64,000 bases of DNA from Cytophagales bacterium (lineage in GTDB: Bacteria; Bacteroidota; Bacteroidia; Cytophagales; Flammeovirgaceae), in assembly GCA_025056215.1 (NCBI GenBank), contig JANWWC010000003.1, positions 62,001 through 126,000 on the forward strand, given 5' to 3'. Position 1 is the first letter of the stretch; each line of letters begins with the position of its first letter. The translations under genes were made by a program, and so were the position numbers. Of the stretch, positions 1-8,660 are shown piece by piece. The notes beneath the pieces are model-generated. The model saw nothing but the letters and a program-made list of their open reading frames with translations. It was not told the DNA's origin and made no database searches.

Positions 1-1510
1 TCTTAAAAGCGACGTACAACATTGGAGACAAAACCTTATTGAGCAAGTCGCTACGTACGATGAGAATCTCATGGAAAAGTTCTTCGATGATCCTGATTCC
101 ATTACTAAAGAAGAAATTATTGCTGCTGTTCGCAAAGCAGTAATTAATATGGATATCTTTCCTGTGTTTTGCGGTTCAGCCTTCAAAAATAAGGGAGTAC
201 AAGCTGTTTTAGACGCAGTTTGCGCTTATTTACCTTCTCCATTAGACATTCCACCCGTCAAGGGCATTAATCCAGAAACAGGACAAGAAGAAATAAGAAA
301 AGCAGATCCTCAAGAACCATTTTCTGGTTTGGCTTTCAAGATTGCTACTGACCCATTTGTAGGGCGCCTTTGTTTTATTCGCTGCTATTCTGGGCGTTTA
401 GACGGCGGCTCTTATGTGATAAATATGCGAACAGGCAAAAAAGAAAGAATTTCCCGCCTTATGCATATGCACGCCAACAAACAAAATCCTATCGATTTTG
501 TAGAGGCAGGAGATATTTGTGCTGCTGTTGGCTTTAAAGATATCAAAACAGGCGATACACTCGTAGAAGAAGGCAAGCCAATCGTGTTAGAATCTATGTC
601 ATTCCCTGAGCCTGTGATTGGATATGCCGTAGAACCTAAAAAGCAAGCAGATTTAGATAAGTTTTCAAATGCTCTTCAAAAACTCCTAGAAGAAGATCCC
701 ACGCTCTCTTTGAAAACAGACCAAGAAACAGGTCAAACCGTGTTGAGAGGTATGGGAGAACTTCACCTTGAAATTATTCTTGACCGCTTAAAGCGAGAAT
801 TTGGAGTAGAAGTAAACCAAGGTGCACCACAAGTTGCTTATAAAGAAGCTCTTACCGCAAAAGTAGAACATCGAGAAGTGTATAAAAAACAAACTGGAGG
901 TAAGGGTAAATTTGCAGATATCCAATTTGAACTCGGACCTGCTGATATCGAGGAAGGAAAAACCGCTCCTGCTCCAGGTCTACAATTTGTAGATGAAATT
1001 AAAGGAGGCGTTATTCCAAAAGAATTTATCCCGTCCGTGAAAAAAGGCTTTGAGGAAGCGATGACCACTGGCGTTCTGGCAGGTTATCCAGTAGAATCGA
1101 TGAAAGTACGCCTTTTCTTTGGTTCTTATCACGAGGTGGATTCCGACTCAATCTCATTTGAAATGGCTGCAAAAATCGGTTTTAGAGAGGCAGCTAAAAA
1201 AGCGAAACCTATTCTCTTAGAGCCTATCATGTCAGTAGAAGTCGCTACGCCAGAAGAATATACTGGAGCAGTCATCGGAGATTTAAACCGCCGCCGTGGT
1301 ATGCCTAAAGGACAAGACATGCGCGGCTCTGCTGTGATTATTAAAGCAGATGTTCCTTTAGCAGAACTCTTCGGATATGTAACTCAGTTGCGCACTATTA
1401 CTTCGGGTCGTGCTTCTGCTACTCTTACTTTCTCGCATTATGCAGAGGTCCCTCGCAATATTGCTGAACAAGTGATTGCAGAAGCAAAAGGTGTAGCAAC
1501 TGCAAAATAA
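1..1510 (+). CDS. fusA: Elongation factor G, C-terminal part (5' end outside window)
   Basis: Translocation GTPase that moves tRNA and mRNA through the ribosome. The open frame enters at base 2 with no stop, so the gene is cut by the window edge. About 502 residues of a usual ~700 are present. What is visible starts in the G' subdomain, passes the G5-like motif CGSAFKNKG, and continues through domains II to V, with the domain IV/V segments [10 protein letters not shown] and [18 protein letters not shown] that are typical of EF-G. The P-loop and switch regions lie upstream, outside the window. The first internal ATG (base 71) is not the start. rpsJ follows on the same strand after 96 bp, the usual Bacteroidota str-to-S10 order. 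The family call is secure. Confidence 0.97.
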   Translation, partial: LKSDVQHWRQNLIEQVATYDENLMEKFFDDPDSITKEEIIAAVRKAVINMDIFPVFCGSAFKNKGVQAVLDAVCAYLPSPLDIPPVKGINPETGQEEIRKADPQEPFSGLAFKIATDPFVGRLCFIRCYSGRLDGGSYVINMRTGKKERISRLMHMHANKQNPIDFVEAGDICAAVGFKDIKTGDTLVEEGKPIVLESMSFPEPVIGYAVEPKKQADLDKFSNALQKLLEEDPTLSLKTDQETGQTVLRGMGELHLEIILDRLKREFGVEVNQGAPQVAYKEALTAKVEHREVYKKQTGGKGKFADIQFELGPADIEEGKTAPAPGLQFVDEIKGGVIPKEFIPSVKKGFEEAMTTGVLAGYPVESMKVRLFFGSYHEVDSDSISFEMAAKIGFREAAKKAKPILLEPIMSVEVATPEEYTGAVIGDLNRRRGMPKGQDMRGSAVIIKADVPLAELFGYVTQLRTITSGRASATLTFSHYAEVPRNIAEQVIAEAKGVATAK

Positions 1511-1528
1511 TTTCTTCTCAAATTTTTA

Positions 1529-1563
1529 GAAAAGCTAAATTGCTTTATGTAATTTAGCTTTTC
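1529..1563 (+). terminator. Perfect 13-bp hairpin between fusA and rpsJ (terminator or attenuator)
   Basis: Arms 1529-1541 and 1551-1563 are exact reverse complements (GAAAAGCTAAATT and AATTTAGCTTTTC) around a 9-base loop. The only T-run is inside the 3' arm and is followed by GTTTCAAAAT, so this would be a weak intrinsic terminator. It may partly end fusA transcripts, or act as a processing or attenuation element for rpsJ. Confidence 0.55.
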
Positions 1564-1606
1564 GTTTCAAAATATTCAATTGGCAGTCGGCTAATTTCTA
1601 ACGATT

Positions 1607-1912
1607 ATGACACAGAAAATCAGAATCAAACTCAAATCGTATGACCACACATTAGTGGACAGTTCATCCGAAAAAATTATTCGCGCTGTAAAAGCGACAG
1701 GTGCAGTAGTAAGTGGACCTATTCCATTGCCTACAGAAAAACAAATTTTTACTGTTTTGCGTTCTCCTCACGTAAATAAGAAATCGAGAGAGCAATTTAA
1801 ACTTTGCACTCATAAGCGACTCATCGACATTCACTCGTCGTCGGCTAAAACAGTAGATGCTCTCATGAAGTTGGAATTGCCTAGTGGGGTAGACGTAGAA
1901 ATTAAAGTTTGA
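1607..1912 (+). CDS. rpsJ: 30S ribosomal protein S10
   Basis: Small-subunit ribosomal protein, also NusE of transcription antitermination. The 101 residues match the usual S10 length, with N-terminal [15 protein letters not shown] and the signature [21 protein letters not shown]. It normally heads the S10 operon and is followed at once by rplC. Here the strand ends after rpsJ: an opposing rhomboid gene overlaps its last 11 bases, and a terminator-like hairpin follows. rplC and its followers lie 20 kb away on the other strand. Expression probably depends on readthrough from fusA or a promoter in the 96-bp gap; I see no clear promoter there. Confidence 0.98.
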   Translation: MTQKIRIKLKSYDHTLVDSSSEKIIRAVKATGAVVSGPIPLPTEKQIFTVLRSPHVNKKSREQFKLCTHKRLIDIHSSSAKTVDALMKLELPSGVDVEIKV

Positions 1913-2594
1913 CGTCAAAAAAATCTTTTTGCCTACAAAAGAAAGTTTTTGTAGGCTCTTTTTCTATAAAGCAGTATTTGTAGGTTTTACTTTTTAAAGG
2001 ATTATAGCCTTCAAGATGGGTAGGGTCGTTCTTTTTGTCAGAGGGGAGTTGTTCCTTCTGATTTCTAAAAAAATAAGCTAAAAACATCCCTACTAAAGCT
2101 CCAAATAAATGAGACTCCCAAGAAATACCCCCTCGCACTGGAAAGATTCCGTACACCATTCCTCCATACAAAAAGTAAACGCTTATAGCAATCATTAAAG
2201 ATCGAATATTTTTGCGAAAAAGACCACTAAAAAACAAAAAACTTGCAAATCCGTAAACAAGTCCACTTGCTCCAATATGGTAAGAAGAACGCGCAAAAAG
2301 CCATACGCTCAGACCTGTAAAAAACCATATGCCCACAATTACCCAAAAAGCAACTCTCCTATAAAAAAATAAAATAAAAGCCATTAAGAGAATAAAGGCG
2401 GGAGTGTTAGAAACTAAGTGAGAAATGCTTCCATGCAAAAAAGGAGCAAATAAAATTCCAAATAAGCCTTTTAACGTTCTCGGATAGATTCCCCATGAAG
2501 TAAAATCGAGTCCCACTGCTTTGAGCAACTCAATGCTCCAAAAAAGCAAAGCTACAGTTACAGGTATTCGAAAACTTTCTCCAATATTTTTCAT
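1902..2594 (-). CDS. Rhomboid family intramembrane serine protease
   Basis: Polytopic membrane protease that cuts substrates within the bilayer. The 230-residue protein shows the full rhomboid signature: H54-x4-H59-x3-N63 in the second helix ([10 protein letters not shown]), the catalytic serine S110 in GASG, and the partner histidine H162 in SHLFGA. About six hydrophobic segments are visible between residues 10 and 175. The polar C-terminal tail (about 175-230) is partly encoded by the rpsJ terminator and runs 11 bases into rpsJ, so the exact end of the conserved protein may be earlier than the stop codon suggests. It follows a START-like protein gene by 3 bp, an apparent two-gene unit. Its substrate cannot be told from sequence. 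Confidence 0.93.
   Translation of the reverse strand: MKNIGESFRIPVTVALLFWSIELLKAVGLDFTSWGIYPRTLKGLFGILFAPFLHGSISHLVSNTPAFILLMAFILFFYRRVAFWVIVGIWFFTGLSVWLFARSSYHIGASGLVYGFASFLFFSGLFRKNIRSLMIAISVYFLYGGMVYGIFPVRGGISWESHLFGALVGMFLAYFFRNQKEQLPSDKKNDPTHLEGYNPLKSKTYKYCFIEKEPTKTFFCRQKDFFDVKL
1931..1963 (+). terminator. Intrinsic terminator after rpsJ, inside the opposing rhomboid ORF
   Basis: Arms 1931-1940 (GCCTACAAAA) and 1947-1956 (TTTTGTAGGC) pair perfectly around a 6-base loop and are followed by TCTTTTTC, so the polarity fits rpsJ transcripts. The element lies within the last codons of the convergent rhomboid gene, so this stretch is both terminator and coding DNA. Confidence 0.75.
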
Positions 2595-2597
2595 TTT

Positions 2598-3002
2598 TTA
2601 ATGAATGTGGCTTCCGATTGCATCGAGCAAATATCCTACAAGTTTATTCCATAAATCATCTAAATCACTTTTTTCTGTCATCTCTGAATAATCAGTAATA
2701 TGAAGAAAAGACGTTTGAGTAATTTCACTATAATCGATTCTAAACTCAATATAATTCAAATCTTCCTCTGAACCACTAGGATCTAAAAACTGGAATTTAA
2801 TATGGCTATTCTGTCTTTTAGAAACAATGCGCGCCGGATGGCTTTGCTTATCCCAAATCATATCATACATTTTATCATTAATCGGGATAACGCGATCAGC
2901 AAACCAAGATTGCAAACCACTTGGAGTAGAAATGTACTGATAGAGCCTTTTGGGATCGCAATGAATCTCAAACTCTGCTTGATATTTATATTTTTTTGCC
3001 AT
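2598..3002 (-). CDS. START-like / AHSA1-type ligand-binding domain protein
   Basis: A 134-residue, single-domain, soluble protein resembling the Bacteroidota START-like (SRPBCC) family. The N-terminus YKYQAEFEIHCDPKRLYQYI, then STPSGLQSWFAD, then a C-terminal amphipathic helix (DDLWNKLVGYLLDAIGSHIH) follow the usual helix-grip order. Members bind hydrophobic ligands or act in stress and cell-envelope processes; the ligand here is unknown. It has no signal peptide, so it is probably cytoplasmic. The rhomboid protease follows after 3 bp and is probably co-transcribed. The 180 bp upstream are shared divergently with lptC. Confidence 0.8.
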   Translation of the reverse strand: MAKKYKYQAEFEIHCDPKRLYQYISTPSGLQSWFADRVIPINDKMYDMIWDKQSHPARIVSKRQNSHIKFQFLDPSGSEEDLNYIEFRIDYSEITQTSFLHITDYSEMTEKSDLDDLWNKLVGYLLDAIGSHIH

Positions 3003-3069
3003 ATTGGTTAGTTATTAGTCTTCAGTAGCTCTTATAAAAGTACGAAATAGATTTTATTATGATGTACTC

Positions 3070-3099
3070 AAACGATTGTTTTTTTAAAAAAAATCGTTT
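3070..3099. repeat. Imperfect palindrome in the START/lptC divergent region
   Basis: Outer arms AAACGATT (3070-3077) and AATCGTTT (3092-3099) pair perfectly. The inside is a T7/A-run pair with one G-A mismatch, giving an almost continuous dyad of 30 bp. It lies 68 bp from the START start and 83 bp from the lptC start. It could be an operator or simply an AT-rich cruciform. No matching copy was noticed elsewhere in the window. Confidence 0.4.
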
Positions 3100-3182
3100 A
3101 ATTTGATTTGTTCAAATATTATCGTAAATAAAAAACAGAACAACGATATCCTTATAAAAAAATCCACTGCGATTCTTTCTCT

Positions 3183-3770
3183 ATGAGTTTTTATACTTTT
3201 CTTCTTGCTGTTCTTGCTACAACTACACTATCAAGTTGTAAAAAAACTAAAATTAAAATGCGCGATGAAGTTGATACTACTCGTTATGCTGGTCCTATAC
3301 TCGAATTTTATAACAACAAAATGTATTATAGTATCGATGCTGTAGTACGCGTTGAAATGAATGCACCTTTAAGGTGGCTATACGAAAACAGAAATCAGGA
3401 GTTTCCAAAAGGCATCCGTCTCGATGCTTTCGATGAATTCGGACACAAAAAAGTGAACATGGTAGCTGATTATTCGTATTGGGATGAAACCAATCAACTC
3501 GTGCGTATGGAAGGACATGTGATAGTTACGAACTATCAAGAAAAACAAACCTTAGAAACTCCTCGCTTATTTTGGGATAGAAAATCTAAAGAAATCTATT
3601 CAGACACTATTGTAAGAGTAACCTCTGAAGCTGCCAAACTGTACGGGATTGGGATGCGCGCTAAAGAAGATTTCAGCCGATATAAAATTTTAGAGCCTAC
3701 CGGACCTATTCGATTAGCAGAAGATGATAGCATAGGAATTGCTGATACAAAAAATTATCATGGCTTATAA
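3183..3770 (+). CDS. lptC: LPS export periplasmic protein LptC (lipoprotein type)
   Basis: LptC hands lipopolysaccharide from the inner-membrane LptBFG transporter to the periplasmic LptA bridge. The 195-residue product begins with a hydrophobic segment ending in the lipobox LSSC (C19), suggesting lipidation, unlike the transmembrane anchor of E. coli LptC. The body has the beta-jellyroll pattern expected of LptC/OstA folds, with repeated strands such as KVNMVADYSYWDETNQLVRMEGHVIVTN and LETPRLFWDRKSKEIYSD. A polytopic membrane protein gene follows within 12 bp. The ATPase LptB is 38 kb away and an OstA-like protein 54 kb away, so the LPS-transport genes are dispersed. Confidence 0.85.
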   Translation: MSFYTFLLAVLATTTLSSCKKTKIKMRDEVDTTRYAGPILEFYNNKMYYSIDAVVRVEMNAPLRWLYENRNQEFPKGIRLDAFDEFGHKKVNMVADYSYWDETNQLVRMEGHVIVTNYQEKQTLETPRLFWDRKSKEIYSDTIVRVTSEAAKLYGIGMRAKEDFSRYKILEPTGPIRLAEDDSIGIADTKNYHGL

Positions 3771-3782
3771 ATTTTGTTCAAT

Positions 3783-5492
3783 ATGAATCTCAAAACTTTT
3801 TGGATAGTTTTCTTTGTTCTACTCATTATTGCTGCAACAACAAGACTTTTGCATCTAACGGAATTCTTTCCCAATCTCGATGATACTCATGTGCTTTATG
3901 CTATTTTCTTCAAATATGATGAGCTGAAACAAAAAATATATGCACCTGAAAATGAGACCAAACCTCTTTTTCAAATTCTAAGAACTTTAGATTCTTACGG
4001 CATAGTGGAGCTAATCTATCGACCTTTGTCCGTATCCTTTTTAACAACTTTTGCCCCCATGCAGTTTTTTATCACTCACCTTCTAACATCTTTAGAAGAT
4101 AGCTATCAATCTTTGCTTTGGTGGGGGCGAATTCCTTCTGTCTTCTTCGCAATTGTCGCTATTGCAAACATAGGATTATATTTTCTTTTATCTCCTCATC
4201 AAGAGAAAAAAATTCTGTTTATTCCTGCTATGACTCTCATGGCTTTTTCGTGGGAGAGCATTATTGCATCGCAACAAATGCACAACTATTGTGCTGGATT
4301 AGCAGCAATTTCTTTTCTCATCTTAGCAACTCGCAAAAATTTTCAACTAACATCATGGAAACAAGCTATCTTCTTAGGATCGATAGTAGGTTTTTTCAGT
4401 TGGTGGCAATACAGCATGATGTATTATGGAGCTTCTTTGCTTCTCTATTTCTTTCTAAACGATGCAAAAAAGAAAAGTTCTCTTCAAAAAGTACTTCGAT
4501 ACTGGTTTATTACAGGAATCTGCTTTGTAGGAGTAATTTCTCCTTTATTATTAATTTTAAAATACACAGGTGTGCTTCACATGAGCACAAATTATTGGAA
4601 TATCGGAGATAATGAAGAGTACTTATTCAAATTTCCCGATAACTTTTTAGAATTTCCTATTTATGCTCTCAAATTCTTTACTCTGAATTTTTTTGAAACG
4701 TTTTCAGCTATTACAGCTTTTACTGCATATCAATCTACCTCTTATTATTTGTTTTCAATTGTACTATTTTTATTGTTCGTGATAGGATGCGCAGCTTGTT
4801 TGTTTTCTTATAAAGAAAAAACGATTGCTTTCATCGAATTTACGAGCATAACAGCGTCTGTGCTTATTGCACTCATTTTGATGCAAAAGCTCACGCTAAG
4901 CCCTACTCGCCATCAACTCACATTACTTCCTTTTTTGGTCATTTTGATAAGTTATGGATTAAAGTTTTTGTTAGACATTTCAAAAATCACCCAAAAAGTT
5001 CAATTGTTTGCAGTTCTATCTTTTTCATTCTTGGTCGCAATTTGGTTTATGATGCATTATCCTGAGGAGCAATCCAAACGGAAAGCATTATACACCGAAA
5101 AAGATTTTAAAGAGTTTTTACAAAATGCTCCTCAAAAACCGGTGTTAATAGAGTACGCTTGGACTACGGTAGCTCAACTTATGACCGACGTTAAAAAAGA
5201 ATATTTCGTTTTTACAGCTAAAAACTTAGAAAATTTGCCTATTTCTTACCCTGAAAACACCCAAAGCGTAATCGCGTTTAACTTTTTAGGAAATTCACCC
5301 TCTTCAGATTCAGTTTGGTTCGTAAAAATGATGCAGCCTATTTGTCCTTCTATCAAGTTTGATGAAATCCAAATAGATACACTAAGAGCGATTCAAACTG
5401 CACATTCCTTTGGATATATTAGCATGCAAAAAATGCTTAAAAACAATATGTACGTATACAAATTATCTTTAAAAGAAAACTGCAGAGATTAG
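3783..5492 (+). CDS. Polytopic membrane protein, glycosyltransferase-39-like
   Basis: About 569 residues with roughly 10-12 hydrophobic helices up to residue ~425, then a soluble C-terminal domain of ~140 residues. An early loop carries acidic residues (FPNLDDTHVLYA) after the first helix, the place where GT-C enzymes such as ArnT/PMT keep a catalytic aspartate. Together with the topology this suggests a lipid-linked-sugar glycosyltransferase acting at the periplasmic face. I started it at the ATG at 3783 and not at the in-frame TTG at 3774. It follows lptC closely, so a role in envelope glycan or LPS modification is plausible but not shown. Its stop overlaps the convergent ilvN stop by 4 bases. 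Confidence 0.55.
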   Translation: MNLKTFWIVFFVLLIIAATTRLLHLTEFFPNLDDTHVLYAIFFKYDELKQKIYAPENETKPLFQILRTLDSYGIVELIYRPLSVSFLTTFAPMQFFITHLLTSLEDSYQSLLWWGRIPSVFFAIVAIANIGLYFLLSPHQEKKILFIPAMTLMAFSWESIIASQQMHNYCAGLAAISFLILATRKNFQLTSWKQAIFLGSIVGFFSWWQYSMMYYGASLLLYFFLNDAKKKSSLQKVLRYWFITGICFVGVISPLLLILKYTGVLHMSTNYWNIGDNEEYLFKFPDNFLEFPIYALKFFTLNFFETFSAITAFTAYQSTSYYLFSIVLFLLFVIGCAACLFSYKEKTIAFIEFTSITASVLIALILMQKLTLSPTRHQLTLLPFLVILISYGLKFLLDISKITQKVQLFAVLSFSFLVAIWFMMHYPEEQSKRKALYTEKDFKEFLQNAPQKPVLIEYAWTTVAQLMTDVKKEYFVFTAKNLENLPISYPENTQSVIAFNFLGNSPSSDSVWFVKMMQPICPSIKFDEIQIDTLRAIQTAHSFGYISMQKMLKNNMYVYKLSLKENCRD

Positions 5493-6040
5493 TTTAAGAG
5501 GCTCACTTCTTCAAAAGAGTCGAGATGAAGTTGATCAAGATAGTTCCTTAATTGCGGAAGAGAACGCGCTAACGCTACTCTACCTGAACGAACAAAGCCC
5601 ATAATGTGAAAAGGCTTCAATAAATCAAACAGCACCTGAGTATCTCGCTCCGTTCCTGTTTTTTCTATGATAATAAATTCTGGCTCCTGATCAATAACGC
5701 GAGCTCCATAAGCATGAACATACTTTTCAATATTTTCAGGAGTAGCGAACTCTATTGGAAGTTTATAAAGTGCAATTTCACGAAAAATACCGTTATCTTC
5801 TTCATAATAAAATGCCTTTAAAACGCCTACTTGTTTCTCAATTACTTTAGTTACTTTGATAACTTCCGATAAAGGCTGTTTAATGGTAATGGTAAAACGA
5901 TACACATCTTTAATTTCAGATTCAGAGGTAGTAAGGCTTAAAATGTTCATTTTCCGGCGCGTAAAAATTCCAGAAATTCGATTTAACAACCCGACCTTGT
6001 TTTCTGTAAACACACAAATAGTAAATAATTTCTCGTTCAT
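5489..6040 (-). CDS. ilvN: Acetolactate synthase small (regulatory) subunit
   Basis: Regulatory subunit of acetohydroxyacid synthase, the first common step of valine, leucine and isoleucine synthesis; it confers valine feedback inhibition on the catalytic subunit. The 183 residues open with an ACT domain (about 1-75: FTICVFTENKVGLLNRISGIFTRR written in part, then MNILSLTTSES), followed by the typical C-terminal domain with REIALYKL and GFVRSGRVALAR. No catalytic subunit (ilvB), ilvC or ilvD gene lies beside it, although they are commonly clustered. A TATATTTG box sits 67-74 bases upstream of the start codon and may be its promoter. Confidence 0.93.
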   Translation of the reverse strand: MNEKLFTICVFTENKVGLLNRISGIFTRRKMNILSLTTSESEIKDVYRFTITIKQPLSEVIKVTKVIEKQVGVLKAFYYEEDNGIFREIALYKLPIEFATPENIEKYVHAYGARVIDQEPEFIIIEKTGTERDTQVLFDLLKPFHIMGFVRSGRVALARSLPQLRNYLDQLHLDSFEEVSLLN

Positions 6041-6106
6041 TTTGAAAGAATGTTTTGCTTTGATTCAATTATGACTCTTAATTCAAAATAAAAATTTGAT
6101 TTTTTG

Positions 6107-6114
6107 CAAATATA
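6107..6114 (-). promoter_or_regulatory. Possible -7 box upstream of ilvN
   Basis: Read on the minus strand the bases are TATATTTG, matching the Bacteroidota -7 consensus TAnnTTTG. I find no good TTTG at the usual 19-20 bp upstream, so only half of the promoter is supported. Confidence 0.35.
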
Positions 6115-6162
6115 CAAAAAAATCAACTAAAACATTTAATTTATTCAAAATATTTTTATTAT

Positions 6163-8379
6163 TCACAACCAATAAGAAAGTTTACATACTACTCCTCTAT
6201 TTTTGATTACAAAATTATCGGTATAGTTATCCGTATAAACTATAAATAAATCAGAAAGTGGCTTGAAACGCCATTGAAGTCGGATATTTGTGTTGATATT
6301 TTGAATCTGGTTATTATACTGAAAAACAACACTCATAAAAAAAGATTTTGTAAAAGCCCAGTAAATAGTGGGAGTAATCAAAAATAGATTTGCATCATAA
6401 AAGGGCTCAGGAAGTCTAATTCTATTAGAACTACATTCCAAACCGACATTTCCATAAGGTTGAATTCTTTTTGAAAGATAAAAAGAGAAAGTTTGAATAG
6501 TTCCTATGTAATATCCTCCTTGCTGATAACTTGCTCCATAAGAAAATTTAAGTCTAGGATTAGAATTAAATCGAAATATCCATGTCCAATTATGATAAAA
6601 TGTATTTTTAGGAAAAGTTTTACCGCCCCTCCCAGAAGGGTCGAAATCCCTAAACAAATAATAACGGTCGAAGCGCACTTGCAAAGTAATATCGCCTGCG
6701 TTCTGAAGATAAGTATAAATTCCTAATTCAGCATTAGAATCATACCATTTTGTAAAATCTTGGTTATGATGACTATCCCACCCCCAAGTAGGTCCGATAC
6801 GATTAATAAACTTGCTTTTAGGATAAAAATACCACCTTCCTAACGGTTGAATTCTCCAAAAGGTACCTCTTACCACATTTCCAGGCACAAACCCTACCTC
6901 TGCTCTGTAATCGCGGTGAACATATTCATGGTTCCATTGTAATGTTTTTTGATTATCTGTAAAGTCTAAATAAGTAGCATGTGCCCAAGCATGCGGAGAG
7001 CGAAAAGGGACAAAAGAACGATGCACAAATATTTTACCTGTCCAACGGTTGTCCTTCGATTGAAGATTGTAATCAACACCGACCACTCGATTGTAATATT
7101 GTTGAAAAGGCTTCCAATCAAAAGCAGAATCTTGCATATTATCTTTGCTTACTACAATGCACGCAATGTTAGACCGTTTAAATATTTGCCGTTGTACTGC
7201 TGCTACTGTATAACTTGTAGCAGGAATTTTAAGAGCTATTTCAGGAGCAGTTACCATATTCATTAGCCCGATGCGCCATTGAGCATCTATTCTGCCAGAA
7301 AGCCGAGCGCCGTATAAAATAGTATTTTGTTGAAATTGCCCAGTGTTAGGATCTCTACCTACGCCAATTCTTCGAGAAAAAAAAGGACGAATACGACTAA
7401 ATCCAAAGCGAGCAAACAAATCAGAGTTTTCTAAGAAAAAAAGACGTCTTTCAGGAAAATAAATCTCAAACTGCGTAAGATTGATTACTTGTCTATCGAC
7501 TTCTACTTGCGAGAAGTCAGGATTTATAGTGAAATCTAAGTTTAGTGATGAACTCACAGCCATTTTAGCATCCAAACCCGTTCCTTTTGAAAAATTCTTT
7601 GTTTCTGATGGTAAATAATTCTTTGCATAACCTCCTGTTAAATAAGGAATAAAAGAAATATTAGTGCCTTTTTTGTAAAGAGGTTTTTCGAATGACATTT
7701 TTCCCATAAAAGCACAATTCGACATAACATAAATTCTAGGAATAGGCACCCAAGTAGATTTTTCATTTCTCTTAAAATCAAACCTAACGAAGTTAATATG
7801 AAAAAATGTAGCCCCTTCAGGAAATCGAATTGTTTTTAGAGGAATTGCCATTTCAACTGACCAGCCATAAGGTTGAGGCTGTGTAAAAGAATACCATTTT
7901 CCGTCCCAATCCCAATTAACGCGCGAGCCATCGAATATTTGTCCTTCTCGCTGAACGCCCAAAGGCGATACTCCGAAAGCAAACCCATTAGTTCCATCTG
8001 CAAAAGCATCGATGTATACTTCAAACAAATCAGAGCCCGAAAAATCGCGTCTCAAAGAGGTAATGACGTAATCTTTTTCTGGCTGATTATCTAAGCACTC
8101 TGCTCCAACAAAAAGAAACTCCTGGTTGTACAAAACGCGAACCCTTGTTTGGGAAATAGCTTTAAGAGTATCGTAGGGAAAATTTTGTTGGAAATCTGTA
8201 AGCACAGGCGCATACCTCCATGAAGAATCTGTCAAATGACCATCAACCAAGATATTTTCATTTGTAAACCAGGCCGTAAAGTCATATTGAGCGATTGTAA
8301 CGCAAGCATTCGTCGCCAAAGCTATTGTGCCTACAAACTTATAAAAGAATAGCTTTGAAAAACACACAGAAGAAAACAA
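6163..8379 (-). CDS. DUF5916 outer-membrane protein with carbohydrate-binding-like N-domain
   Basis: A 738-residue secreted protein. A hydrophobic leader (about 10-32, ending near TIAQ) is followed by a family-9 carbohydrate-binding-like domain (about 40-220: LVDGHLTDSSWRYAPVLTDF, then VRVLYNQEFLFVGAECLD) and the DUF5916 barrel region with NPDFSQVEVDRQVINLTQFE and FPERRLFFLEN. The rest is alternating aromatic beta-strands, consistent with an outer-membrane beta-barrel. The biochemical role of this common Bacteroidota family is not established. The start is odd: no ATG is available. The frame opens with TTG at 8379 immediately after an in-frame TGA, or GTG at 8367, only 10-22 bases after the 3' end of tRNA-Leu. 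It may be transcribed with the tRNAs. Confidence 0.88.
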   Translation of the reverse strand: MFSSVCFSKLFFYKFVGTIALATNACVTIAQYDFTAWFTNENILVDGHLTDSSWRYAPVLTDFQQNFPYDTLKAISQTRVRVLYNQEFLFVGAECLDNQPEKDYVITSLRRDFSGSDLFEVYIDAFADGTNGFAFGVSPLGVQREGQIFDGSRVNWDWDGKWYSFTQPQPYGWSVEMAIPLKTIRFPEGATFFHINFVRFDFKRNEKSTWVPIPRIYVMSNCAFMGKMSFEKPLYKKGTNISFIPYLTGGYAKNYLPSETKNFSKGTGLDAKMAVSSSLNLDFTINPDFSQVEVDRQVINLTQFEIYFPERRLFFLENSDLFARFGFSRIRPFFSRRIGVGRDPNTGQFQQNTILYGARLSGRIDAQWRIGLMNMVTAPEIALKIPATSYTVAAVQRQIFKRSNIACIVVSKDNMQDSAFDWKPFQQYYNRVVGVDYNLQSKDNRWTGKIFVHRSFVPFRSPHAWAHATYLDFTDNQKTLQWNHEYVHRDYRAEVGFVPGNVVRGTFWRIQPLGRWYFYPKSKFINRIGPTWGWDSHHNQDFTKWYDSNAELGIYTYLQNAGDITLQVRFDRYYLFRDFDPSGRGGKTFPKNTFYHNWTWIFRFNSNPRLKFSYGASYQQGGYYIGTIQTFSFYLSKRIQPYGNVGLECSSNRIRLPEPFYDANLFLITPTIYWAFTKSFFMSVVFQYNNQIQNINTNIRLQWRFKPLSDLFIVYTDNYTDNFVIKNRGVVCKLSYWL

Positions 8380-8389
8380 TCAGAAAAAG

Positions 8390-8473
8390 TGCGCACAGTA
8401 AGACTCGAACTTACACGGGATTGCTCCCACTACCACCTCAAAGTAGCTTGTCTACCAATTCCAACATGTGCGC
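8390..8473 (-). tRNA. tRNA-Leu (anticodon GAG)
   Basis: Folds by eye into an 84-nt leucine tRNA. The acceptor stem is GCGCACA/TGTGCGC with discriminator A. There is a D-arm GGAATTGGTAGAC, an anticodon stem CTACT/GGTAG with loop TTGAGGT, a long class II variable arm, and a T-arm GTAAG-TTCGAGT-CTTAC. The CCA end is not encoded. It would read CUC and CUU codons. The DUF5916 frame begins 10 bases after its 3' end. Confidence 0.95.
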
Positions 8474-8511
8474 AATGTGGACGAAAAAGCTCTTTCTTAT
8501 AAACCTTTCCG

Positions 8512-8584
8512 TGATCCCGCTGGGATTCGAACCCAGGACCCTTACATTAAAAGTGTAATGCTCTACCTGCTGAGCTACGGAATC
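8512..8584 (-). tRNA. tRNA-Lys (anticodon TTT)
   Basis: A 73-nt cloverleaf. The acceptor is GATTCCG/CGGGATC with one T-G wobble and discriminator A, the D-stem is GCTC/GAGC, the anticodon stem TTACA/TGTAA has loop CTTTTAA, and the T-arm is CTGGG-TTCGAAT-CCCAG. CCA is not encoded. It lies 38 bases upstream of tRNA-Leu on the same strand and behind a consensus promoter, so the two are probably one transcript. Confidence 0.96.
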
Positions 8585-8625
8585 TTTTGTTTTTTTTTGC
8601 TTATTTTTTTTCTTTTTTTGCCCTG

Positions 8626-8657
8626 CAAAAGTAAAACCGAATTTTGATAATCCCAAA
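8626..8657 (-). promoter_or_regulatory. Bacteroidota-type promoter for the tRNA-Lys/tRNA-Leu unit
   Basis: Minus strand: TTTG (8657-8654), 20-bp spacer, TACTTTTG (8633-8626), which fits TTTG-N19/20-TAnnTTTG. Transcription would begin about 35 bases before tRNA-Lys. The upstream edge is 3 bases from the start codon of the divergent BatE-like gene. Confidence 0.7.
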
Positions 8658-8660
8658 GAT

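Noticed and set aside
1-70. Reading fusA as starting at the ATG at base 71
   Set aside because: The open frame runs back to base 2 with EF-G-like sequence; the gene is cut by the window edge.
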